In this document: positions 17,597 to 25,695 of the stretch, piece after piece
How the letters are laid out: each line of letters opens with the position of its first letter
Position numbering within the stretch: position 1 is the first letter of the stretch
NCBI RefSeq assembly: GCF_900187615.1
Contig: NZ_FYDO01000009.1
Span: 1 to 32,298 of the forward strand
Reading direction: 5' to 3'
Source of the DNA: Pseudomonas sp. Irchel s3f7
GTDB taxonomy: Bacteria; Pseudomonadota; Gammaproteobacteria; Pseudomonadales; Pseudomonadaceae
DNA length: 32,298 nucleotides
The notes under the pieces: generated by a model
The model's input: the letters and a program-made list of their open reading frames with translations, nothing else
Told to the model about the DNA's origin: nothing
Database searches by the model: none
Translations under genes and position numbers: made by a program

Positions 17597-19370
17597 GATC
17601 GATCCCTAGCAGGTCGCGGTAATCCGGATGGGTCTTCAAGAGTTCAGCATGGGTGCCGCTGGCGGCGATCCGGCCGTCCTGGAGCATCAGCACGCGGTCC
17701 GCCAAGAGGATGGTCGAGAGCTTGCTGGAGATCACCAACAAGGTGGTGGCCCGTCCTTGATCACGGCGCAGCTGGCGAATGTTGTTCAGTACCTGGCGTT
17801 CGCTGATCGCATCCAGCGCACTGGTGGCATCGTCCAGGCACAGGATATCCGGCTCGCCGAGCAGCGCTCGGGCCAGGCTCAAGCGCTGGCGCTGACCTCC
17901 AGAAAGCGTCACGCCACGATCACCGAGCGGCGTGGCCAAACCTTGGGGCAGACGTTCAAGTACGTCTTCAGCAGCCGCCAGGCTCAAGCCGTGACGCAAC
18001 TGTTGGTCGCTGGCGTGTGGCGCTGTCAGGCGCAGGTTGGCCGCGAGCGTGTCGGAAAATAAAAAGCTTTCTTGCGGCACCACATGCACCCGGCGTCTCA
18101 ATTCGTCCAGGTTCAACTGACGAATGTCCTGCCAGCCCGCACTGTCCGAACCGATCAGTAAACGACCGGAACTGATATCGCTCAAACGCGGCAACAGGCT
18201 GGCCAAAAGGCTTTTACCGGTGCCGGTCGCACCCACCAGAGCGACGATCTCTCCGGGCTGCAACGTCAGCGAGCAGTGACGCAGAATCTCAAGCCCACCA
18301 CCCGGAGCGCTGACGCTGACGTGCTCCAGTTTCAACCCCAGCGGCGAATCGGGCAGGCTGTTGTCACCACTTCGAATCGCGGCCGGTTCGTCCAACAGTT
18401 GCCAGATGCGCTCGGCGCTGGAACGGGCATCGGCGAATGTCTGCATGACGCGGCCGATACCTTCGATGCGAAACACCAGGGTGGTGGCGATCAACAGGGA
18501 GGTGACCAATTCACCGATTCCTAGTTGGCCGGTTGCCACCAGATGAGCGCCGTAAATCAGAATCCACACGTGGCCCAATGCAACGACTGCCTGGGGCAGG
18601 GGGATACGCGAGCTGGAATAGGCAAGGGCTTGACGGGCGTGGTCGGCGAACACCGCCACTTGTGCGGCGAAGCGCTGACTGCGGCTGTGTTCCAGGCCAA
18701 ACGACTTGATCACGCGCACGCCGCTGATGCCCTCGCTGAGGTCTTGATTGACCCGGTCATAGGCTTCGCCAACGGCTCGATCGAGACTGACCAGTCGTTC
18801 GGTCTGGCGCACGAAAATCCATAGGCCGAACACGGTCAGCAGCAACGGAACCAGACCCAGTAGCGGGTTGTACCAACCCAGCAGGCCGACAGCTGCCAGC
18901 ACCACCAGTGGCGTTTCCACGACCTGCCGCCAGAAGCTGATGAGCGCATCGCGAACCTTGTCGGCATCGCGGGTGGTGCGCGTAATCATCTCGCCCATAC
19001 CGTGTTGCCAGTGATAACCCAGGTGCAGCGTTTGTACCTGTTGCAGGATGCGTTCGCGCAGACGCGTCAGCAGTTCCTGGCTGAGGACCAGCGACAACAC
19101 GCTGGCGGCGTATTGCAAAACGCCACGGCCCACAGCGACGGCGAGCATCAGCCACAGCCAGTACCAGCCGAGGCTGGAATCCAGGCTGCCATCGGCATGC
19201 CGGATCACCGCGCGACCGGCGCTGACATCGTTCACCGCGTGCCCGATCAGCCATTGCTGCCAGACCAATCCGAGGTTCGCTGCAATGAACAGCGCCGCTA
19301 CCAGTGCGAAGCGCCAGGGCATCTCCCGGTAAATCGCCAGGCTGCGCAATAGAGGGTGTTTTTCGATCAT
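17589..19370 (-). CDS. ABC exporter half-transporter with degenerate ATP site
   Basis: 593 residues with six membrane segments and a nucleotide-binding domain. Walker A is GATGTGKS and the signature LSGGQRQRLSLARALL is canonical. The catalytic Glu after Walker B is Asp (LCLDDATSALD), and the H-loop His is lost (LLVISSKLSTI). Together with the altered signature of its partner at 15728-17596, these changes place all defects in one composite ATP site, as in heterodimeric exporters such as MdlAB. Start ATG 19370 (MIEKHPLLRSL); open frame upstream is REP-derived. It follows the DszC/SfnB-like gene after 184 bases of REP DNA. Confidence 0.9.
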   Translation of the reverse strand: MIEKHPLLRSLAIYREMPWRFALVAALFIAANLGLVWQQWLIGHAVNDVSAGRAVIRHADGSLDSSLGWYWLWLMLAVAVGRGVLQYAASVLSLVLSQELLTRLRERILQQVQTLHLGYHWQHGMGEMITRTTRDADKVRDALISFWRQVVETPLVVLAAVGLLGWYNPLLGLVPLLLTVFGLWIFVRQTERLVSLDRAVGEAYDRVNQDLSEGISGVRVIKSFGLEHSRSQRFAAQVAVFADHARQALAYSSSRIPLPQAVVALGHVWILIYGAHLVATGQLGIGELVTSLLIATTLVFRIEGIGRVMQTFADARSSAERIWQLLDEPAAIRSGDNSLPDSPLGLKLEHVSVSAPGGGLEILRHCSLTLQPGEIVALVGATGTGKSLLASLLPRLSDISSGRLLIGSDSAGWQDIRQLNLDELRRRVHVVPQESFLFSDTLAANLRLTAPHASDQQLRHGLSLAAAEDVLERLPQGLATPLGDRGVTLSGGQRQRLSLARALLGEPDILCLDDATSALDAISERQVLNNIRQLRRDQGRATTLLVISSKLSTILLADRVLMLQDGRIAASGTHAELLKTHPDYRDLLGIDHG

Positions 19371-19407
19371 GTAATTGCTCTGTGATAAGTGCCGCACCGC
19401 ACGCACC

Positions 19408-19550
19408 TGTAGGAGCCGGCTTGCTGGCGATGGCGTCTTTGATTGCGGCGCAAACTTCGAAGGCCTCATCGCTGGCAAGCCAGCTCCTACAGGTTTTGCG
19501 GTGTTTTCAAATTTCCCTTGTAGGCGCCGGCTTGCTGGCGATGGTGTGGT
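19408..19550. repeat. Three REPs (one pair plus one single)
   Basis: A forward REP at 19409, an inverted REP around 19467-19495 and another forward REP at 19519. Together they fill the gap between the DszC/SfnB-like gene and the exporter gene. Confidence 0.8.
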
Positions 19551-19554
19551 CAAA

Positions 19555-20823
19555 TCATCGCCCGGGGCTGGTGGCGCCCTGTTTTTCCTTGGCATTGAGG
19601 ATTGCGGTGTACTCGCCCGGATCGACACCATTGAGGTAGTAGTTGCCGACGTGATGCAGGCGCCAGCGGATCGGGTCGTGGGTGGTGTGGACCCGGGCGT
19701 TGCGCCAGAAGCGATCGAGGTTCCATTTGGTCAGTGATGAGCTGGCGCCGAGCAGGGAGAAAATGTCGCTGGAGATCTTCAGCGAGGCCGAATCAGAATG
19801 GGCGCGGGCAGTGGCCACCGAGAGAATCAGTTCGTCCTGCAATTCCTTGTTGTCCGGGTCCAGTTCGTGCTGGTCAAACACCCGTGCCGCGTCCCTGAGC
19901 AAGGATTGCGCGCCCCGCAAGGCCACGGCGTATTCGCCGATCTGCTTGATGATGTGCGGTTCTTGATTGGCCTGATCGACGCCGCTTTCCACCCATGGGC
20001 GGGCGTTGTGATTGAGATATTCCACCGCCGCCGACAGCGCACCCTCGGCAATGCCGGTGTCGATGGCCGCATGGAGAATCTGCGGGAAGGTCAGGCCTGT
20101 GCGTTTCATCGGGCCTTTGCGCAGCGAGACGAAGCCTTCGTCGAGTTCGATGTTGTCGAAGATCACCGTGCCGCTGACCGAGTTCTTCTGGCCGAAGGCT
20201 TCCCAGTCATCAACCAGTGTCAGGCCCGGAGTATTGCGGTTGAGCAGCACTCCGGCACCGCCATCGTCGCTGGCGGCCGTCAGGGAGATCCATTCGGCCA
20301 GATAGGAACCGGTGGAGTAGAACTTGCTCCCATTGAGGATCAGCTTGCCGTCGGCACGACGTTCGACTCGGGTCTTGAGCGCGAACTTGTTCTTTCCGCC
20401 CACTTCGGCCAAGGCATTGCCAAAACGTTTGCCGGCCAATACATCGCGGATCAGCCGGTCGCGGATCTCATCGGAATACCCGGTGAAAATCCCCCGCAGC
20501 ATGACGTTGTGGATTTGCAGCAACTGGCCGACTCCGCCGTCGGCGACTGAAATGAGGCGCACGGTTTCGACGATGGTTTCCACCGAAGCACCGAGTCCGC
20601 CAAAAACCTTGGGAACGCCAATGGCGGTCAGGCCGCTCTCGGACAACAGTTGTGCCTGACGCTTGGGCAGTTGGCCGTTCTGACTGGCATCGGCGGCGAT
20701 TTCGGCAATCTCCAGGGCGATTTCTCTGGCCACGGCGATGGCTTGTACCTCGCTTTGCAGCAGGCGAATAGGGGCCTGCTCCTGGGTCAGTTGGCCGGCT
20801 GGATGATGTTCAACATTGCTCAT
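19555..20823 (-). CDS. DszC/SfnB-like acyl-CoA dehydrogenase-fold monooxygenase
   Basis: 422 residues of the acyl-CoA dehydrogenase fold. N-terminal helical domain includes ESGLTAIGVPKVFGGLGAS. The middle domain has LILNGSKFYSTGSYLAEW and GLTLVDDWEAFGQKNSVSGT. The C-terminal helices include LLGASSSLTKWNLDRFWRNA and HTTHDPIRW. The HTTHDP-type ending and lack of CoA-enzyme neighbours point to the SfnB/DszC group, FMNH2-dependent oxidoreductases of sulfur acquisition; DszC oxidises dibenzothiophene to its sulfone. Start at 20823 (MSNVEHH) has AGAGGT in front. Substrate unknown. No sigma-54 site was found in the short gap to the REP array, so its promoter is unresolved. Confidence 0.87.
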   Translation of the reverse strand: MSNVEHHPAGQLTQEQAPIRLLQSEVQAIAVAREIALEIAEIAADASQNGQLPKRQAQLLSESGLTAIGVPKVFGGLGASVETIVETVRLISVADGGVGQLLQIHNVMLRGIFTGYSDEIRDRLIRDVLAGKRFGNALAEVGGKNKFALKTRVERRADGKLILNGSKFYSTGSYLAEWISLTAASDDGGAGVLLNRNTPGLTLVDDWEAFGQKNSVSGTVIFDNIELDEGFVSLRKGPMKRTGLTFPQILHAAIDTGIAEGALSAAVEYLNHNARPWVESGVDQANQEPHIIKQIGEYAVALRGAQSLLRDAARVFDQHELDPDNKELQDELILSVATARAHSDSASLKISSDIFSLLGASSSLTKWNLDRFWRNARVHTTHDPIRWRLHHVGNYYLNGVDPGEYTAILNAKEKQGATSPGR

Positions 20824-20867
20824 TGGTGTACCTCTGATAATTGATCTGCTGCCCATGTGAAACCCTT

Positions 20868-22158
20868 GTAGGAGCCGGCTTGCTGGCGATGGCGTCCTTG
20901 AGTGCGGCGCAAGGTTCGAAGGCCAATCGCTGGCAAGCCAGCTCCTACAGGGTTGTCGGTGTTTTCAAATTCCCCTTGTAGGAGCCCGCTTGCTGGCGAT
21001 GGCGTCCTTGCATACGGCGCAAGGTTCAAAGGCCAATCGCTGGCAAGCCAGCTCCTACAGGTTTTGCGGTGTTTCAAATTCCCCTTGTAGGAGCCGGCTT
21101 GCTGGCGATGGCGTCCTTGAATGCGGCACAAGGTTCGAAGGCCAATCGCTGGCAAGCCAGCTCCTACAGGTTTTTCGGTGTTTCAAATTCCCCTTGTAGG
21201 AGCCGGCTTGCTGGCGATGGCGTCCTTGCATACGGCGCAAGGTTCAAAGGCCAATCGCTGGCAAGCCAGCTCCTACAGGTTTTGCGGTGTTTCAAATTCC
21301 CCCTGTAGGAGCCAGCTTGCTGGCGATGGCGTCCTTGCATACGGCGCAAGGTTCGAAGGCCAATCGCTGGCAAGCCAGCTCCTACAGGGTTGTCGGTGTT
21401 TCAAAATTCCCCTTGTAGGAGCCGGCTTGCTGGCGATGGCGTCCTTGAATGCGGCGCAAGGTTCGAAGGCCAATCGCTGGCAAGCCAGCTCCTACAGGGT
21501 TGTCGGTGTTTTCAAATTCCCCTTGTAGGAGCCGGCTTGCTGGCGATGGCGTCCTTGCATACGGCGCAAGGTTCAAAGGCCAATCGCTGGCAAGCCAGCT
21601 CCTACAGGTTTGTCTGTGTTTCAAAATTCCCCTTGTAGGAGCCGGCTTGCCGGCGATGGCGTCCTTGAATGCGGCGCAAGGTTTGAAGGCCAATCGCTGG
21701 CAAGCCAGCTCCTACAGGTTTTGCGGTGTTTCAAATTCCCCTTGTAGGAGCCGGCTTGCTGGCGATGGCGTCCTTGCATACGGCGCAAGGTTCGAAGGCC
21801 AATCGCTGGCAAGCCAGCTCCTACAGGTTTGTCGGTGTTTCAAAATTCCCCTTGTAGGAGCCGGCTTGCTGGCGATGGCGTCCTTGAGTGCGGTGCAAGG
21901 TTCGAAGGCCAATCGCTGGCAAGCCAGCTCCTACAGGGTTGTCGGTGTTTCAAAATTCCCCTTGTAGGAGCCGGCTTGCTGGCGATGGCGTCCTTGAGTG
22001 CGGCGCAAGGTTCGAAGGCCAATCGCTGGCAAGCCAGCTCCTACAGGGTTGTCGGTGTTTTCAAATTCCCCTTGTAGGAGCCGGCTTGCTGGCGATGGCG
22101 TCCTTGCATACGGCGCAAGGTTCGAAGGCCAATCGCTGGCAAGCCAGCTCCTACAGGT
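20868..22158. repeat. Twelve-unit tandem REP-pair (BIME) array, 109-110-bp period
   Basis: Units start at 20868, 20978, 21087, 21196, 21305, 21415, 21525, 21635, 21744, 21854, 21964 and 22074. Each holds a forward REP (GTAGGAGCCGGCTTGCTGGC), a centre, an inverted REP (TCGCTGGCAAGCCAGCTCCT) and a spacer ending TTCAAATTCCCCTT or close variant. Two centre types occur: GAATGCGG/GAGTGCGG and GCATACGG. Together with 22159-22281 this is the longest gene-free stretch of the window. Confidence 0.93.
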
Positions 22159-22281
22159 TTTTCGGATGTTGATAGGGCCTTGAGCAAGTTCTGCGCCAAG
22201 GGCTTGAAAGCGAGCCAGGCGGAGGGGCTGGAGTGGCGAAGGGGTGTCGTGTGCTTCTGGAGAAGCAGCGCGATTGCGCCG

Positions 22282-22331
22282 ATTGCTCGACCAGCAGCAG
22301 TCGCCGCGCAACGCTGCTGGCAGGCCAGCAG
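22282..22331. promoter_or_regulatory. Candidate activator-binding sites (two dyads)
   Basis: ATTGCTC-GAC-CAGCAGC (22282-22298), followed by AGTCGC, matches the dyads at the other three sigma-54 promoters with one arm mismatch. A second dyad CTGCTGGC-AG-GCCAGCAG occupies 22314-22331. The block aligns with 11661-11709 upstream of the receptor gene. The first site is centred about 117 bases before the -12 element. Confidence 0.5.
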
Positions 22332-22393
22332 TTGGGAGGTCGGCATTGGCGTGCGAAGGCCTGAAGGCCTTTGAAATCGGGGTTTTCAGCTTT

Positions 22394-22409
22394 TGGCACG
22401 GGCACTGCA
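22394..22409 (+). promoter_or_regulatory. Sigma-54 promoter of the plus-strand sulfur operon
   Basis: TGGCACGGGCACTGCA has a perfect -24 element and CTGCA at -12, with exact GG-N10-GC spacing, 52 bases upstream of the ATG at 22462. Confidence 0.8.
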
Positions 22410-22461
22410 ATAGCTCTGGCAACAGTCACCGCGACTGACTTCTAACCCGATGGAGCTGCCC

Positions 22462-23517
22462 ATGACGCTTGCTGCCAAACAACCCCGACCCGATACCCAT
22501 ACCGATCTGGACCAGATCTGGTTCACCCGTTGCCCAGTGCCGACGGCCTCCGGAATCGCCTACAAACTCGGTTGGCTCAGCGACGAATTCGCCGCCGATG
22601 GCCTGCCGGTTTCGACCTTGCAGGAGGCCCGTCAACTGGGTCATCACCACTACGATCACGAGCTGCCGGGGCTGTTTCGCGAAGGCGGAAACGTACCGGC
22701 ATTGGCGGCACGGGCGGCCGGTGCGCCAAGTCGCTTGATCGGCCTGACCTGGATCGAAGAGTGGCAGACCATCCTGGTTCGCCCGGACTCCGGCATCAGC
22801 CGGCCGCAGGATCTCAAAGGCAAGCGACTGGCGCTTCCCGCCTGGGGTGAAACCCGTCCTGGGAGCATCGCTCGGGCCATGAGCCTGCACGGCTACAAAG
22901 GCGCGCTGAGCCTGGCCGGGCTGGGGTTCGATGATGTCGATCTGGTGGAAGTCGCCCTGCAGGACCAGGAGCGTGCGGCCAATCCGCAGGAAGGGTTGCA
23001 GCGTCTGTGGTCGGGCCTCGATTACCTGGTTCGCGGTGAGGTGGATGCGGTCTACGTCAAAGGCGCTTCCGCCGCCGACGCCGCGCGGCGTCTCGGGCTG
23101 GTGGTGGGTATCGACCTGGATCTGATCGCCGAGCCGCGCTATCGCATCAACAACGGCACGCCGCGCCCGATCACCGTCCACCAAAGCCTGCTCGACAACC
23201 ATTTCGACCTGGTGGTGCGTTTTCTCGCGCAAACCCTCAACGCCGCTGACTGGGCTGCCAATAACCGCGAGGCACTGAACGCGATTCTCGAGGAGGAAAC
23301 CCGCGCCGGCAGCGCCGGAGTCGCCGAGGCCTATCGTGGCGATTTCCACACCACGCTGGCACCGGATCTGTCCTCGCAGCGACTGGAGTTTCTCGATACC
23401 CAGAAAGACTTTCTGTATCTGCACGGCTTCCTGGAACGCGATTTTTCCATCGCCGACTGGGTTGATCCGCGTCCATTGCAAGCCGCCCATGAACTGTTGG
23501 CCAAGCGCCGCGCCTGA
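22462..23517 (+). CDS. DszB-like sulfinate desulfinase candidate (third paralogue)
   Basis: 351 residues, no signal peptide. DszB-type active-site residues are all present: Cys24 in WFTRCPVPTAS, His63 in HHYDHELPG and Arg73 in FREGGNVPA, with the conserved ten-residue His-Arg spacing. C-terminal DFLYLHGFLERDFSIADW matches the family end. The ATG at 22462 is preferred over one at 22450 because TGGAG (22451-22455) is at the right distance. It is the first gene of a plus-strand run with an aldolase, an SsuD-like monooxygenase and an ABC importer. It is clearly more diverged than the tandem pair at 11820-13967. Likely reaction is sulfite release from a sulfinate; substrate unknown. Confidence 0.82.
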   Translation: MTLAAKQPRPDTHTDLDQIWFTRCPVPTASGIAYKLGWLSDEFAADGLPVSTLQEARQLGHHHYDHELPGLFREGGNVPALAARAAGAPSRLIGLTWIEEWQTILVRPDSGISRPQDLKGKRLALPAWGETRPGSIARAMSLHGYKGALSLAGLGFDDVDLVEVALQDQERAANPQEGLQRLWSGLDYLVRGEVDAVYVKGASAADAARRLGLVVGIDLDLIAEPRYRINNGTPRPITVHQSLLDNHFDLVVRFLAQTLNAADWAANNREALNAILEEETRAGSAGVAEAYRGDFHTTLAPDLSSQRLEFLDTQKDFLYLHGFLERDFSIADWVDPRPLQAAHELLAKRRA

Positions 23518-23532
23518 ATCTGGAGATCTGCC

Positions 23533-24264
23533 ATGACCGTACTTATCAACGAACAATTGATCAGCGAAGAACTGAAGAACTTTATCGACAAGGTGCTGAT
23601 CGAGGCTGAGGAAGCCTTCACCGTATTCCGTGAAACCAACACCATCACTGCCAATGGCACCGTCGGTTTCATCGAACGTGTACCGGGCCAGGAGCTGCTG
23701 GTGTCGGTCAACTACGGCGGTCCATGGAATTACCGCAAACCGCTGCAAGCGACGGTCACCGATTTTGAAGGCAAGGTGATCTACGGCAAAGGCAAGGGCG
23801 GTTTTGGTCGCTACACCAAACTGTTCCAGCAGCATGCTGACATCACCACGGTGTCCCATGTGCATTCGCCGTACCTCGGCGCGTGGGCGCAGACCCATCG
23901 CACCCTGCCATTTCACTACGTGCCGGTGCAGCGCTACCAGCTGGCCCGGGAGCTGCCGGTGTACATCGACCGTCGTCAGCCGGAAGTCGATTTCATCCTC
24001 GACAAGATTGCCGAGAACCCCTTCAACCTGGCGATTCTTGAAGCCAACGGCGGCTCCACCGTGTGGGGCAAGCAAGGCTTGCGCGCCACCGCCGAATTCA
24101 TCCTGTTGCTGGAAGAGGGCGCGCAACTGCAATTGCTCGCCGATGCCGTGGGCGGTTCCCGTCCCTATGGTCCGGGCGTTCTGACCCAGCAATGGAAAAT
24201 GAGCGGCCTGTACGAACACGCTACCGAACTGGGCCTGGTGCCAGCGATCGACCGCCGCACTTGA
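23533..24264 (+). CDS. Class II aldolase/adducin-family protein
   Basis: 243 residues. The HVHSPYLGAWA segment carries the two metal-ligand histidines of the class II (zinc) aldolase family, and NGTVGFIERV resembles its substrate loop. Other family members include fuculose-phosphate aldolase, ribulose-phosphate epimerase and decarboxylases. The gene follows the DszB-like gene by 15 bases with a GGAG ribosome site, so it is almost certainly co-transcribed. A role in carbon-skeleton cleavage or aldehyde handling after sulfur removal is inference; no specific substrate can be named. Confidence 0.82.
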   Translation: MTVLINEQLISEELKNFIDKVLIEAEEAFTVFRETNTITANGTVGFIERVPGQELLVSVNYGGPWNYRKPLQATVTDFEGKVIYGKGKGGFGRYTKLFQQHADITTVSHVHSPYLGAWAQTHRTLPFHYVPVQRYQLARELPVYIDRRQPEVDFILDKIAENPFNLAILEANGGSTVWGKQGLRATAEFILLLEEGAQLQLLADAVGGSRPYGPGVLTQQWKMSGLYEHATELGLVPAIDRRT

Positions 24265-24281
24265 ACCCGGAATTGGATGGC

Positions 24282-24452
24282 CCCATCGCCAGCAAGCCGG
24301 CTCCTACAAGGATTGGGTTTTTACGATGCATCGGGTTTACGCGATTGAACTGTGGGCGGCTGGCTTGCCGGCTCCTGCAGGGATCGGGTTTGTAGCGATG
24401 CATCGGGTTTACGCGATTGAACTGTAGGAGCCGGCTTGCTGGCGATGGCGGC
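24282..24452. repeat. REPs plus a 30-bp direct repeat
   Basis: Inverted REPs at about 24282-24310 and 24358-24380 and a forward REP at 24423-24452 lie inside the operon. A 30-bp sequence beginning CGATGCATCGGGTTTACGCG occurs identically at 24324-24353 and 24396-24425. The bases in front of each copy are also similar. Confidence 0.8.
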
Positions 24453-24485
24453 CGAACGGTCGACACATAAACAAGGAACACGCCC

Positions 24486-25685
24486 ATGGCTGTAAAAATT
24501 CTCTGGTACCTCACCACCCCCGACGGACCTTATCCGTGGGAACCGGAAGGGCGTTGGAAAACCGATTTCGAACATTTGAAGCAACTGGCTGTGGCCAGTG
24601 ATCGCCTGGGGTATTACGGGTCGCTGCTGGGTTCCAGTCCCAACGAAAGCCTGGCTGTTTCTGCTGCGTTGATCGATGCCACCCAGCGCCTGCGTTTTCT
24701 GGTGGCGCAGCACCCCGGCGAGTTGTCGCCAGCGGTGTTGGCCAAGTGGGCGCTGACCTTCGATCAATTTTCCAACGGCCGTCTGTTGTTCAACGTCGTC
24801 AACGGCAACGACGCCGGCCTGGCTACCCTCGGCGTGCATTACCCGCACGATGAGCGCTATGACTTCAGCCTCGAATACTGGCGCGCCTTCCAAAACTTCT
24901 ACGCCGGCGACACCTCAGGCTATGACGGTCAATACGTCAAACTCGCCCCTCGCTCGCCAGCGGCTGCCAGTCATCCCTTGGGCGGGTGGCATCCGCCGAA
25001 ACAGAAACCCGGCATTCCTTTGTGGGGCGCTGGCACCTCGGGCCCCGGCGTTGCCCATTCGGTGCAGTTGCTCGACGTCTACCTGAGCTTCGCTAATACC
25101 CCACCCAAGCTCGGCGAGAAGTTTCGCAAAGTGGCGGCGGAGGCGGCCAAGATCGGCCGTGAGCTGACCTTCGGCACGCGCCTGCAAATCATCGTCCGTG
25201 AGACCGAAGAGGAAGCCTGGGCTCACGCCGAAAAACTCTTGCAGCGTACCTCACTGCAAACTGCACGCACGGCCATCGAACGGCAACTGCCCCCCGGCCA
25301 AACCCTGGAAAGCTTCCACAGCGACGACCCGCAAATCCAGCGCAACGTCGAAGCCATTCGTGCGGGTCGGCTGCCCAAGGCACGGGATCTGGAGATCTAC
25401 CCCAACGTCTGGCTCGGCCCGAGCCTGTTCGGCTTCAACATCCTCGGTCCGGCCGCTGGCACTTATCTGGTAGGCAGCGCCGAGCAGGTCGCCGAGCGCA
25501 TTCGTGAATACGAAGCGCAAGGCACGTCGGCGTTCATTCTCTCAGGCTTCCCGTTGATCGATGAGGCGCACCGCGTGGCCGACCTGTTGTTCCCGTTGCT
25601 CGACCTGGATCACGGTTTCGAGGTGCCGCGCCTGCGGGCTGAGACGCCAGTTCTGCAACGCGCCAACGTAGTCGAGCAGGCCTGA
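24486..25685 (+). CDS. SsuD-like FMNH2-dependent monooxygenase (second)
   Basis: 399-residue luciferase-like monooxygenase. It matches the SsuD group in ILWYLTTPDGPYPW, QRLRFLVAQHPGELSP, FDQFSNGRLLFNVVNGND, PNVWLGPSLFG and SAFILSGFPLIDEAHRVADL. At the positions I recall as SsuD Arg226 and His228 it has Arg and Gln (FGTRLQIIV). An insertion about residues 158-175 (AAASHPLGGWHPPKQ) distinguishes it from SsuD. An AAGGA site precedes the ATG. It sits between the aldolase and the ABC importer genes. Substrate unknown; likely a sulfonate, sulfone or related organosulfur compound. Confidence 0.87.
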   Translation: MAVKILWYLTTPDGPYPWEPEGRWKTDFEHLKQLAVASDRLGYYGSLLGSSPNESLAVSAALIDATQRLRFLVAQHPGELSPAVLAKWALTFDQFSNGRLLFNVVNGNDAGLATLGVHYPHDERYDFSLEYWRAFQNFYAGDTSGYDGQYVKLAPRSPAAASHPLGGWHPPKQKPGIPLWGAGTSGPGVAHSVQLLDVYLSFANTPPKLGEKFRKVAAEAAKIGRELTFGTRLQIIVRETEEEAWAHAEKLLQRTSLQTARTAIERQLPPGQTLESFHSDDPQIQRNVEAIRAGRLPKARDLEIYPNVWLGPSLFGFNILGPAAGTYLVGSAEQVAERIREYEAQGTSAFILSGFPLIDEAHRVADLLFPLLDLDHGFEVPRLRAETPVLQRANVVEQA

Positions 25686-25695
25686 GGAGTCAGTC

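Larger units (their letters stand above)
22159..22461. other. Regulatory gene-free region of the plus-strand operon
   Basis: About 300 bases with no credible gene. It holds two activator-type dyads (22282-22298 and 22314-22331), a sigma-54 promoter (22394-22409) and the leader of the DszB-like gene. Confidence 0.65.

Noticed and set aside
20868..22158. CRISPR-like regular repeats
   Set aside because: The repeated unit is itself a pair of inverted hairpins, the intervening sequences are near identical rather than unique, and no cas genes are present.
20868..22422. Many short open frames with recurring peptide VGAGLLAMAS on both strands, also at 15360-15720 and 31600-32298
   Set aside because: They are translations of REP-pair repeats, have no independent ribosome sites or family match, and shift frame with the repeat period.
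22426..24219. Long open frame antisense to the DszB-like and aldolase genes, and similar ones opposite the genes at 9175-11445 and 11820-13967
   Set aside because: High-GC codon bias keeps antisense frames open; the opposite strands encode recognisable protein families with ribosome sites.
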